Of a stretch of DNA of 22,763 nt, positions 1 through 8,300 are shown one piece after another. Source of the stretch: Gammaproteobacteria bacterium UBA2810 (GTDB lineage: Bacteria; Pseudomonadota; Gammaproteobacteria; Enterobacterales; Succinivibrionaceae). The stretch is taken from positions 1-22,763 of the forward strand of contig DEHC01000018.1 in assembly GCA_002351705.1 (NCBI GenBank), in the 5' to 3' direction. The stretch's first letter is position 1. Each line of letters begins with the position of its first letter. Made by a program: the position numbers and the translations under genes. The notes below the pieces were generated by a model. It saw only the letters and a list, made by a program, of their open reading frames with translations. It was not told where the DNA came from and did not search any database.

Positions 1-17
1 ATTAAATCAGCGTTTCC

Positions 18-1214
18 CTAAAAACCGTCATCCTGCGGCGTCGCCCTGAACCGCTCAACGCCTGAGCCTGACTCCGCGGCTGATTCAGATGCTGTCTGCA
101 CCGCGGGGCTGTCATCCTCCTCAAGCTCCAGAAGCGGCCGGATATCCTGGTGCGGAGGTGGACACATCCTTTCCGCGAGCTCTCCCCAGCTGCTCCTGCC
201 GGTCGCGGCCTTAAGCCCGAAATCCGCGTACTTCTTCATGCGCTCCTTGAACTTGCAGACTCCTCCCTCGTGGAGGGAAAGCTTGAGGATAAGCCCGCTC
301 AGGCCGTTCCCGAGGAGCCCCGGCGGAGTCCTTATCACCTGATCATCCGAGACCGGGTTGAGGCTCCCGTAGCTCCAGAAGCAAGCGAGGCACAGCATGC
401 ACTCCGGAAGCTCCGGGTGGGTGTTGCCGGTGTCGAGGCAGGCCTGGGCATTCTCGGCAGTCGGAGCGAGTATGTACCTGTAGGCAATATCAATGGCACT
501 GCCTGCGGCTTTCTGCTTATCCTCACTGTCGTCAGGCACCACTGACTTTATGAGATCAACAGTCTCTTTTCTTGATTTCTCGATGTCAGCCTTCAGCTTG
601 TCGGCGGCATGGAAGATCGGGCTGTTATCATAGTCGATCGGATCATCAGGAACCTTGTCTACCAGCTCCTTAATCATTTCAATTGGATCCATCCCGTACT
701 CTTCCTTGAACACCTCAAAGGCCACATCACGGGCATCCTTGAAGTCACTGTAAATCTCAGGACCTATGGTGCTGTTGATCAGCTCATCAATATCTTTGGC
801 CCGCTTGTTAATATCATTCATGAGCCTTTCGCATTCAGCCTCAGCATCTGGATCGTCATCCGGAACATCCATTGCCCATTCAGGCACAGTCTGCTCCCTG
901 GGCTTTCCTATGTCGGCAATGTCACGGGGCTTCGCGGGATTGAGCTTCAGCTCCTCCCTCAAATCAACCAGGCAGCGGTACGCCCACCACACCGCGGCCC
1001 TCCGGTGCAGGGCAAACGCGAGGAACGAGCAGACATCCTTGTACCTCTCCTGTCCGTACAGGGCCTTCAGATAATCCTCACATGACGGGCTCTCAGCCGC
1101 AATGCGCCTGAGCTCTGACGAGAGCGGGTACCTGCTGTCGCGGGAGATGTCCTGAACGGTTTTGCCGCTCAGGAGCACAAGATGACGGTTAAGCCATTCA
1201 AGTTTGTCAGACAT
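18..1214 (-). CDS. T6SS-linked accessory protein, DUF6931-like with an acidic insertion
   Basis: This 398-residue protein has no recognised enzyme motif. Two blocks, at residues about 60-87 (Phe-Leu-Ala-Phe-Ala-Leu-His-Arg-Arg-Ala-Ala-Val-Trp-Trp-Ala) and about 235-338 (containing CLACFWSYGSLNP), resemble from memory the DUF6931 family, whose members have an 'AVWW' block and an 'AFWSGGSLAPP' block and are met in T6SS loci. In that family I recall the blocks lying close together; here about 140 acidic, helical, Lys/Asp/Glu-rich residues (95-235) separate them. The C-terminus (360-398) is acidic and Ser-rich, probably disordered. There is no signal peptide or membrane segment, so it is probably cytoplasmic. 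The ATG at 1214 follows an AGGA site that overlaps the upstream gene's stop region, with a 10-base gap, suggesting translational coupling. The stop is TAG at 18-20. An adaptor, chaperone or effector-accessory role is inference from position only. The reading frame is firm; the family call is moderate. Confidence 0.7.
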   Translation of the reverse strand: MSDKLEWLNRHLVLLSGKTVQDISRDSRYPLSSELRRIAAESPSCEDYLKALYGQERYKDVCSFLAFALHRRAAVWWAYRCLVDLREELKLNPAKPRDIADIGKPREQTVPEWAMDVPDDDPDAEAECERLMNDINKRAKDIDELINSTIGPEIYSDFKDARDVAFEVFKEEYGMDPIEMIKELVDKVPDDPIDYDNSPIFHAADKLKADIEKSRKETVDLIKSVVPDDSEDKQKAAGSAIDIAYRYILAPTAENAQACLDTGNTHPELPECMLCLACFWSYGSLNPVSDDQVIRTPPGLLGNGLSGLILKLSLHEGGVCKFKERMKKYADFGLKAATGRSSWGELAERMCPPPHQDIRPLLELEEDDSPAVQTASESAAESGSGVERFRATPQDDGF

Positions 1215-1224
1215 GGAATTGTCC

Positions 1225-1617
1225 TCAGTTCAGCTGTGTTATGGTGCTGTTGGTGGTCAGCGTTCCGAGCTTGGTGTTTATAGCCTGCGTCCTGACCTCG
1301 CTGGCCTGCGTTCCGGCCTCCGTTGCCTCGGCGCTGGTATCTGCGGTCGTCACTGCGCCGCTCTGGGCCTGGACATTGTCATGCGACATGGAGGCATCAT
1401 TCTGCACTCCTGACGTGTTCCTGCTGTCAAGCGAGGTCGTGTCTGTAGTCGGCGACATCTGCTTTGTGGAAGAGAGCGTCCGCTTCTCGTAGTTGGTGAC
1501 AATCAGCTTCTCGAGCAGGGACTTTGCCGCTGCAACTGCCATTTCTGTGGCAACGGCAGTCACTACCGGAGTTACCGCAGCGGCAATCCACTTTTTCTGG
1601 TCTTTGGAAAGCGACAT
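1225..1617 (-). CDS. Small hypothetical protein with N-terminal hydrophobic helix and Thr/Ser-rich tail
   Basis: I do not recognise a family for this 130-residue protein. Residues about 10-40 form an Ala/Val-rich hydrophobic stretch (WIAAAVTPVVTAVATEMAVA and onward to a Leu-rich helix). It could be a membrane segment or a buried helix; it lacks the positively charged start plus cleavage site of a clear signal peptide. Residues 45-130 are rich in Thr, Ser, Ala, Gln and Asn, with little predicted structure. The ATG at 1617 has a good GAGGT ribosome site seven bases upstream. The stop lies 10 bases before the next gene. It sits between vgrG and the DUF6931-like gene, behind its own promoter candidate. 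Possible roles are a membrane-associated immunity protein, a small secreted protein or a partner of the downstream gene; none is shown by sequence. Confidence 0.6.
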   Translation of the reverse strand: MSLSKDQKKWIAAAVTPVVTAVATEMAVAAAKSLLEKLIVTNYEKRTLSSTKQMSPTTDTTSLDSRNTSGVQNDASMSHDNVQAQSGAVTTADTSAEATEAGTQASEVRTQAINTKLGTLTTNSTITQLN

Positions 1618-1693
1618 ATTCGAACCTCATTCATAATCAAAACGTTAAACTTCCACACCGATTTCGCCAGCGAAGTCCCATGCAGTGCATCAT

Positions 1694-1721
1694 CTTTTAT
1701 CTCCGAATAATTCTGTGACAA
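1694..1721 (-). promoter_or_regulatory. Candidate sigma70 promoter for the two accessory genes
   Basis: On the minus strand, TTGTCA (plus 1716-1721) is followed after 16 bases by TAAAAG (plus 1694-1699), five of six and four of six matches to the sigma70 consensus. The region is AT-rich compared with the operon and lies about 80 bases upstream of the 130-residue protein's start. The match is by eye only. It overlaps one arm of an inverted repeat, which could be an operator or simply chance in AT-rich DNA. Confidence 0.3.
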
Positions 1722-1747
1722 AAGCCTGTCATGAAAACAAATTATTC
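1705..1747. repeat. Interrupted inverted repeat between vgrG and the accessory genes
   Basis: Outer arms GAATAATT (1705-1712) and AATTATTC (1740-1747) are exact reverse complements. Inside them TGACA (1716-1720) and TGTCA (1727-1731) form a second perfect pair around a six-base loop. Unpaired bases between the stems are 3 on one side and 8 on the other. The structure covers the TAA that ends the open frame continuing past the vgrG stop, and it overlaps the promoter candidate. No T-run follows on the minus strand, so it is not a canonical intrinsic terminator; an RNA 3' end structure or an operator are alternatives. Confidence 0.4.
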
Positions 1748-1822
1748 ATACAATTTTTCATCGTTGACGTAGTCTGACTGACCAGATCCTTGACCAGTAT
1801 CAGAGCTTATATCGGAACTGCG
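1742..1822 (-). other. In-frame open extension after the vgrG TAG stop
   Basis: Directly after the vgrG TAG (1823-1825) the same frame stays open for 26 sense codons before TAA (1742-1744). In groups of four starting at the TAG it reads stop-Arg-Ser-Ser, Asp-Ile-Ser-Ser, Asp-Thr-Gly-Gln, Gly-Ser-Gly-Gln, then Ser-Asp-Tyr-Val-Asn-Asp-Glu-Lys-Leu-Tyr-Glu. This keeps the period and flavour of the Glu-Ser-Gly-Ser repeats before the stop, with the TAG in the position of the acidic residue, so a GAG-to-TAG change would explain it. It may be the lost end of a once longer VgrG, a readthrough extension, or a sequencing or strain-specific difference. Confidence 0.55.
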
Positions 1823-4800
1823 CTAGGAACCAGATTCGGAACCAGATTCGGAACCAGATTCGGAACCAGATTCGGAACCAGATTCGGAACCAGAATCCTT
1901 GTTTTCATCATCCTTGGTTTTGGCAGCTGCCCCGCCAAATGCAGTTATGGCATCATGCTCTTCTTTTGAATAGCTGTTAATATTCAAGGCGTTGACCGTC
2001 CACGAAGCGCCTGACAGAGACTGTCTGGCATTGTGGAGATTCCTCATTTTTGTCAGCATCATTCCGTAAACTATTGCCGTCAGGCTCAGTTTTATGCCAG
2101 TCGAAGATATATGGACAATATCCATAGGTGTAATTTTGTAGCAACCGCCGACATGATCCAGCTGCGTCCATGGCATGGGCGGATTGCACTTTGCCACTCC
2201 GGTTATTGATTTGTCCACGATTGCAAGAATCTTTCTGAACAGCTGAATAACGGTCGTGATCCAGTCACTGGCTTTCCTGGTCTTGATTCCAGTGTTAAGG
2301 ACAGATATAACCTGGTTAGTACCCCAACTCGCGAGATCAACAAATGCAGGCAATGCATAGGCACCAATGTTCGACCACTTCTCAACTGCATTCATTTCTG
2401 CTTTCTTAGTCTTTCCGTTTTCATCCTTTGCCTCACCAAGGCTCTCTTTGTCCAGCTGATGCGCAAGAACATTCGTCAGCTCCATGGAAAACGCAGTCAA
2501 AAACCTGGCCACGTTGAATCCGGCATCCAGACGGGTGTTTGATGCCAGGCTGATGCTGTTGCCGCTGACAGTGGTAGATCCGCCATCGCAGATTACCTTG
2601 GCACCTAGTGAGTCGCCCATAACTGTACTCATGATGCTGTTCAGTCCGATGTTTACACCAGTAACTGCAACTCCTGTTGTCGAGTCCAGGGCAATGCTGC
2701 TGTCCAAAATACCGGCCGTTGTCGACCATTTCCTTGAAGAAAGGCCGATCGCGTTCTTGGCAACTGCAACAGAGTTTCCTCCGACTTTGGACAGTACCTG
2801 TATATCGCCCAACAGCTTAATGGTGCCTGCCTTCAGGGTAATATTATCCGCAGTGATGGTGATGTCATTATTGGCCTGGCCTTCGCCGGTTTTGTTTTTC
2901 TCGTTAACCCTGGTTGCCTCAATTTTTATGTCACCTTTCGCGGCAGTAATATTAATGTCACCTCCGGAGTTCACATTAAGAACGCCATGCTCATTGCCGC
3001 AGAAATCCTTAATGTGCATTTCTCCATCGCCAATGATCTTGCCTGCCAGGGTGTCAACTTCCTGATAAGCCTTGCGCAGATCATAAGATGCATCCACTGC
3101 CGCCTTTCTTAAATCCTCCTCTGACTGTTTATTTCCATCCTGAAAGACCTTTCCGGTCATGGAAGACGCAAGCGCCTCGTCTGCCTTCTGCTTGGCAGAG
3201 CGCTTGGTTATCATGTTGAAAAAAGCCTTTGTGCACTCAGATTCGTATGTATCAGTGAAATGTTTATTGATATTGTCAGCGATGTTCTTATTATCAGAAG
3301 CCGTCTTTTTCTCTTCGGCTGTAGCACTTTCTCCCGCATTCTGGGGATTAAATTTTGTATCTGTAAATTCTTTTATGGCTTCTTTTATCTTCCCCTGGAT
3401 TATCCAGAATTTGACCAGCATTTTAGGTGATTTGATGCCCAGGAGCTCTATCTTTCCGAGAGGGTCATCGTTGCCTGCACCGCTGTCAGCAGTGTAGGAC
3501 GGATCCTTTGCAGTCTTCTCTGCACTTGCATGATCAGCAGCGGTACGCCCAGCGCTCTCCGCTCCCCACACGACAATCTTCTTGTCAATGCTGTGGTTCA
3601 TCAGGACCCTGCCGTTCACGAACATGCTGCGCTCATCAGGATCAAACCCTGCTGAAGCACTGTCCTCCGGCAGCACGCTGTGCAAAAAATACTTTGATCC
3701 GGACCGCAGGAGCAGCACCCGGTCGCCGACGGAAGGAAACGCCGGGGCGGCACTTCCGGCTGATCCGGGATCTCCCTGAGTGAGGCTGACCACCACAGGT
3801 GCCGGCACCGTGCTCCCGGAGTCCCTGTCGCCCCTATCGACCTGAGCATAGAACATGCAGGGTTTTTCCGTATCATCCTCTGAGCAGATCACAACATCAC
3901 CGCGGTACCTGTCTGTCTGACCGCTGCCGTCGCACACGACAGCAGTGACAAAACCGTCATCGCGTGAGCAGCCCTCTGACGCACCAGCCGATTGAGGCAC
4001 CACCGCGTATGATCCAATCAGCGGCTCACCCTGCCCGTCACCGTCAGGGTCCTCGTCAGAGGCGGCAAAATTGCATTTGATGCAGGGCCCCCCGTTCTTC
4101 TCATATTCACTGGAGAAAACCGGAGACAGGGCACGGTCAGTATCAGAAACTGTCGCCTGGACAAGGCTCTCTGTCCGGTAAACAAGCGCCTTGAACGGTT
4201 CTTCACCGTAAAAATCGCTGACACTGATAACCGCCCCGGGACACAGGCTGAGGCTTGAACCTGTTCCTTTGTATTCAAGCTGCGAGCGTTTCCTGATGGC
4301 CTCAAGGTTCTCCCTGATTCTGGAAAGGTCCTTTGCCTTGGCGACGCCGCTGTCCTCGCGCGTGCAGAGAAACTCGGCCTGCAGTGCAGCAGGATCCTCC
4401 TCCAGAGGCTGATTGCTCCTTGAAGACACAAAGTTCCTGAGGCTGAGCCCGGTGCCTGAATAGAGGCTGCAGCCAATGACTGACGCGTCATCAGAGTTCA
4501 GCGCCCAGTCAGCACTGCTGATGCCGGGGTCAGCGCAGCGGCAGACCGCAAGCCCGCTGCCGCGGCTCAGGTACACGAGAGGCGAGCAGTCATTGACATG
4601 GACAAAAGCATAGTTGATGCCGTAAAGGACCATCAGACGGTGCATGAAGCCCCAGGTGCTCTCATGGGCCTGGGTGTAGATGACGTTGGGATCAAAGCTG
4701 TTCCTGTTTATAAGGCTTTCGTCAAGGACAGCCTCAATGCCGGCCTCGCCCATAAGCTCCTTAATCACGTCCGCGGCGCCCTTATTCACAAATGAGCGCG

Positions 4801-5194
4801 TAAGCACGCTGCGCCTCAGCTGCTCAAAAGGCGAGACCAGTGTGACGGTGTACCACCAGGAGTCCTTTTTGCCTGCGAGATCGCTCTGGATTTTGCCTCC
4901 GCAGCTGATGCCGGAAACAACGCCCGCCGCATAGCGGGTCTGCCTGACGCCGTGCCTGACACCGACATTGTCACTGGTGATCGTAACCAACGCACGCCTT
5001 CCGGCAAGCGCAATGAACTCGGCGCGGCTCAGCGGCCTCAGCGTGTAAAGCTCAACCATGATCTCATACGGGCCGCTCAGCGTTTCCTTCAGTGACGCGT
5101 AAACAGCGGACTTCTCATCAAACACCCCGCTGTAGTCAGGTACCTTGCTGCTGTCCTGCTCAATGCTCAGCGTGATCCTTATATCATTGGGCAT
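1823..5194 (-). CDS. vgrG: VgrG spike protein (TssI) with long C-terminal extension
   Basis: VgrG trimers form the T6SS spike on which the Hcp tube stacks and carry effectors out of the cell. Residues about 1-375 are the gp27-like base (phage late-control D type). Residues about 390-510 are the gp5-like OB fold, ending in a Pro-Ser-Val-Gly-Asp-Arg-Val-Leu-Leu-Leu stretch that stands for the usual GDEVLV-type strand. Residues 735-800 hold short beta-helix repeats (Asp-Ile-Asn-Ile-Thr, Asp-Ile-Lys-Ile-Glu, Asp-Ile-Thr-Ile-Thr). Two things are unusual: a helical, charged insert at about 590-730 between OB fold and beta-helix, and an extension from about 890 to 1098 with hydrophobic and amphipathic helices that I cannot assign. 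The end is DSGS plus five ESGS repeats. At 1123 residues it is well above a plain VgrG (roughly 600-850). The ATG at 5194 follows a GAGGT site. The DNA turns AT-richer from about codon 570 onward. Confidence 0.93.
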   Translation of the reverse strand: MPNDIRITLSIEQDSSKVPDYSGVFDEKSAVYASLKETLSGPYEIMVELYTLRPLSRAEFIALAGRRALVTITSDNVGVRHGVRQTRYAAGVVSGISCGGKIQSDLAGKKDSWWYTVTLVSPFEQLRRSVLTRSFVNKGAADVIKELMGEAGIEAVLDESLINRNSFDPNVIYTQAHESTWGFMHRLMVLYGINYAFVHVNDCSPLVYLSRGSGLAVCRCADPGISSADWALNSDDASVIGCSLYSGTGLSLRNFVSSRSNQPLEEDPAALQAEFLCTREDSGVAKAKDLSRIRENLEAIRKRSQLEYKGTGSSLSLCPGAVISVSDFYGEEPFKALVYRTESLVQATVSDTDRALSPVFSSEYEKNGGPCIKCNFAASDEDPDGDGQGEPLIGSYAVVPQSAGASEGCSRDDGFVTAVVCDGSGQTDRYRGDVVICSEDDTEKPCMFYAQVDRGDRDSGSTVPAPVVVSLTQGDPGSAGSAAPAFPSVGDRVLLLRSGSKYFLHSVLPEDSASAGFDPDERSMFVNGRVLMNHSIDKKIVVWGAESAGRTAADHASAEKTAKDPSYTADSGAGNDDPLGKIELLGIKSPKMLVKFWIIQGKIKEAIKEFTDTKFNPQNAGESATAEEKKTASDNKNIADNINKHFTDTYESECTKAFFNMITKRSAKQKADEALASSMTGKVFQDGNKQSEEDLRKAAVDASYDLRKAYQEVDTLAGKIIGDGEMHIKDFCGNEHGVLNVNSGGDINITAAKGDIKIEATRVNEKNKTGEGQANNDITITADNITLKAGTIKLLGDIQVLSKVGGNSVAVAKNAIGLSSRKWSTTAGILDSSIALDSTTGVAVTGVNIGLNSIMSTVMGDSLGAKVICDGGSTTVSGNSISLASNTRLDAGFNVARFLTAFSMELTNVLAHQLDKESLGEAKDENGKTKKAEMNAVEKWSNIGAYALPAFVDLASWGTNQVISVLNTGIKTRKASDWITTVIQLFRKILAIVDKSITGVAKCNPPMPWTQLDHVGGCYKITPMDIVHISSTGIKLSLTAIVYGMMLTKMRNLHNARQSLSGASWTVNALNINSYSKEEHDAITAFGGAAAKTKDDENKDSGSESGSESGSESGSESGSESGS
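1826..1897 (-). repeat. Six tandem 12-base repeats coding for Glu/Asp-Ser-Gly-Ser
   Basis: Six contiguous 12-base units (plus-strand form GGAACCAGATTC) run from 1826 to 1897. Five are identical and the first in coding order ends in AATC, giving Asp instead of Glu. Read on the minus strand they encode DSGS followed by ESGS five times, the last residues before the vgrG TAG. Since 12 is divisible by three, copy-number changes would alter tail length without breaking the frame. The near-identity of the units points to recent slippage or expansion. Confidence 0.95.
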
Positions 5195-5213
5195 AATTTA
5201 CCTCACCGGTCAC

Positions 5214-5243
5214 GGCCGCATTAAGCTTCCGCTGCATGCGGCC
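5214..5243. promoter_or_regulatory. Hairpin in the tssM-vgrG gap, just upstream of the vgrG ribosome site
   Basis: GGCCGCAT (5214-5221) and ATGCGGCC (5236-5243) form a perfect eight-base stem around a 14-base loop, in the 122-base gap between tssM and vgrG. On the minus strand the stem ends about 20 bases before the vgrG ATG and only a few bases before its GAGGT site. No T-run follows, so it is unlikely to be an ordinary terminator. It could damp, stabilise or separate vgrG expression from the rest of the operon. The functional reading is inference; the symmetry is exact. Confidence 0.45.
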
Positions 5244-5316
5244 CGAATTCAAAAATCCAAATCTGCTGTCTTGGCCGGAGAACTGCTCATCCTCCGGAAC
5301 CCCGCCTTTTATTCCG

Positions 5317-8300
5317 TCACTTCCCGAAGTCCCTGAACAGGCTCACGTCAGGCCAGTCCTCAAGCGACGGCCAGTCTGACGGCAGCGGCAGCCCGGACTT
5401 GTTCCTGATCCCTATGTAGAAGATGCTCGAGGCACCGCTCTTGTCGGTCAGGATCAGGGGCAGCGTGACCTGCTTCGTCTCCTCGTCATAGATCCCGCTG
5501 CTGCTCAGATATAGCTGCAATGACGGATAGGCTCCGTCAATGCGGTAGGTGCAGTCAGGCTCTTCAGAGTCGGAGAAGCGGTAGAAATTGAAGACAATCT
5601 CGTCATTGCTGATGACACCGCCCGATATTCCGTCCTTGTCCGGCTTTGAGACGAATGACGGGAGCCTCGTTGAGGCGGGCCTGCTGCCTATCGTCACGTC
5701 AAAGTAGCGGTATCTCGCGAAGCCGCTCTCGTAGCCTCCGAAGCCCTGCTCGGCTGCAAGCCGGTGCTGCGAGGCAGCGTCAACCCTCGTGATGACAAAC
5801 TGCATGTTCTTCGAATCGCTCGAGAGCGCAGTCAGCAGCTTTTCCATCATTCCGGCCCAGATTTTGAAATCCGCCTGCTTTCCGGAGTCCTCGCTGAACA
5901 CCAGCGGTCCCCTGATGTCGTCAGCCACCTTCAGGTTCTTCTCGGGATCGAGCCCGAAGCCCGCGAGCTCGTCGGGCGCCTCAGTCTTGCTCGCATCCGT
6001 CAGTCCGAAGGAGCTGAACATCACCATAAGGCGCTTCAGATCGTTTTTCGAGAGGATCCTCGCCCGGACATCGCCATCCTTCACCAGCGGGAAGAACTTG
6101 AGCTCGTCCTGGAAGAGGGCCAGGGACAGCGTGGCCTCGGACGAGGCATCGCGCTTCAGGAGCTTTGTGCCGAGGGACGTGAACTCTGACCACCAGGGTA
6201 TGACGCCCTTACCCAGAGAAAGAATCGATGAGCGGAGCTCCTTGTCGCTCATGCCCATGACCTTGCGGTTGGCGTAGGTCGCGTCGCCCGTAAGCACCGA
6301 CCAGGCGGTCAGCACCTCATTGCACTCGTCAGTGAAGCTCACGTCAATGCCCTTCACGCGCGAGTCGAGCCTTTTGAGCGTTGCCGCCTTAAGAGATTTC
6401 ACGTTGTCATCCAGAAGCCCGTCGTCAGCCCTGGACACCGCGTCCATGCTCAGGCTGTACAGATCCTGCAGCTGGGAGTTCACCTGGTATGCCTTGAGGC
6501 CGGCCGCCTTCTGGTAGAACTCCGCGTAGGAGTCTGCCTGCATGTGCAGGGAATCGGCAAGATGGCCCCAGTAGTTGATGTAGCTTCCGGCATACTTAGA
6601 GAACACCCGGAGCAGGCGTCTGAACTTCTCGTTCGAGGAGAGCCGCCTCGCGAAGAGCTCATTGCCGTTTTTGCCGTCCTTCATGATTGCGTGCATCTTC
6701 GCAAGAGGAGCGGCGTACTCGATGAATCCGCCCGGGCTGTACTCGTCCCTGAGCTCAAACGGGCCGAGGACGCCTCTCATCATCTCGAGTGAGATCCCCG
6801 GGGCAAAATCCCCGATCCTGGTACCGGAGCCGGCCACCATGACGGTCAGGTCAGCAAGCAGCTTCATGTCGGACCCGCTGTCAGGATAGAGTAAGAGGAA
6901 CTGCTGGCCGACCCTGATCATCGCGAGGTTGTAGCGCGCTGACATAATCTTCCTGCACAGCTTGTTCCATTCTGCAGTGAGAGGAGACTTCTCTCCGGCG
7001 TCCGCCAGGGCGGCAAGCTCGCCCGCCCTGCGGTCATAATCGTCCCTGACGTCAGACATCGCCCTGCGCACATCTGCGGGGCCGGCGAACCGGCCGTCAG
7101 GAATGCCCACCATTGACGCCTTCAGCATTTTTCCGAACAGGCTGTAGTTGTACCCGCGCGCCGGATTTGCCGGATCAGTGAGATCAAAGAGCGGGCTCTG
7201 CTGCACGCTTACTATGGTCTCGCTGAGCTTTCTGTACTCATCGTCGAGGCTCTTCTCGATGCCGGCATGCTCCGAGAGGATCCTTCCGAAGTCAACGCCG
7301 CCGTAGTCGATGCCTGACACGCCGGAGCTTCTCCGCTCGCTGTCATAGTCCTTCAGAAAGTCATAATCCCCGGCAAGAAGATCCCGGTAGGCACGGAACG
7401 CCTTCTCGAAGGTGTTGCCGTACTGGTTGGTGCCCTCCTGCTCCCTGTCCTTCCCCTTGCCGCCTTTGCCGGCAGCGGGCTTCAGGGAAGAGCTGACGTC
7501 CTGGTCAACGTCGGCAAGCCTCATCATATTGTCGGTATCGGCGATATAGCTGCCGTATTTCTCCGCGTCCGTCTCGCAGCCGTCGAGGATGCGCTGCATC
7601 TCGTCAGGCTCAAGCGTGGAGAAGTCGACTGCCCGGAGCCCCATAACGTTCTCGTAGAGCTGTATGAGTCCGGAGGCGCTTCTGATGTCCTTCCTCAGGA
7701 TCGCATACTCCTCCTCCGGATAGTTCTCGAGCCTCTTCCAGCTTCCGGCAAAGCCGGTGATGGCGGAATACAGGCTTCTGCCGTATTCATTGCTCAGCAC
7801 AACCTCGGAGTTGGTCGCGCCGGCAAGATAGTCGTAATCCGGCCTGAAGTCAGTAAGCTGCTTTCTGATATCCTTTCCGGCCCCGGGATAGAGGTAGTCG
7901 ATGAAGGAGGCCATGGTGCTGCCGGAGTACTGATCATTGACTGCAGAGGCATGGCGGTCCAGGAAAAGCGCCATTTTCATCAGCTCGAAGAGCGCGTCGC
8001 GCTTCTTCCTGGTATATGGCTCGTCCCCCTTCATGATGAAATTGTACTCAAGGGACTCAACGGCAGGCAGGAAGGCCATCTTCGTCTGGATCTGGTTGTA
8101 CACCGAGGCCCTCTCGCTGATGCCGGGCTCGCCCTCAAAGCCGAAGCTCAGGAATGATGCGGGGAAGAACTGCCACGGTATGACGGTTTTCTTCAGGAGC
8201 CTTCTCTGCGCCTCGGAGAAAAATCCGATCCTGGTCACCCGCGAGTCATTTGGCATGGGAGACTTCAGCATCATGACGCCGCTGCCACGGGCATCAACGC

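Noticed and set aside
1663..1674. Short palindrome TTCGCCAGCGAA
   Set aside because: Only five-base arms with a two-base loop; too short to stand out from chance and not placed at a clear site.
1826..1897. CRISPR-like array
   Set aside because: Units are 12 bases, directly adjacent with no spacers, and lie in frame inside vgrG.
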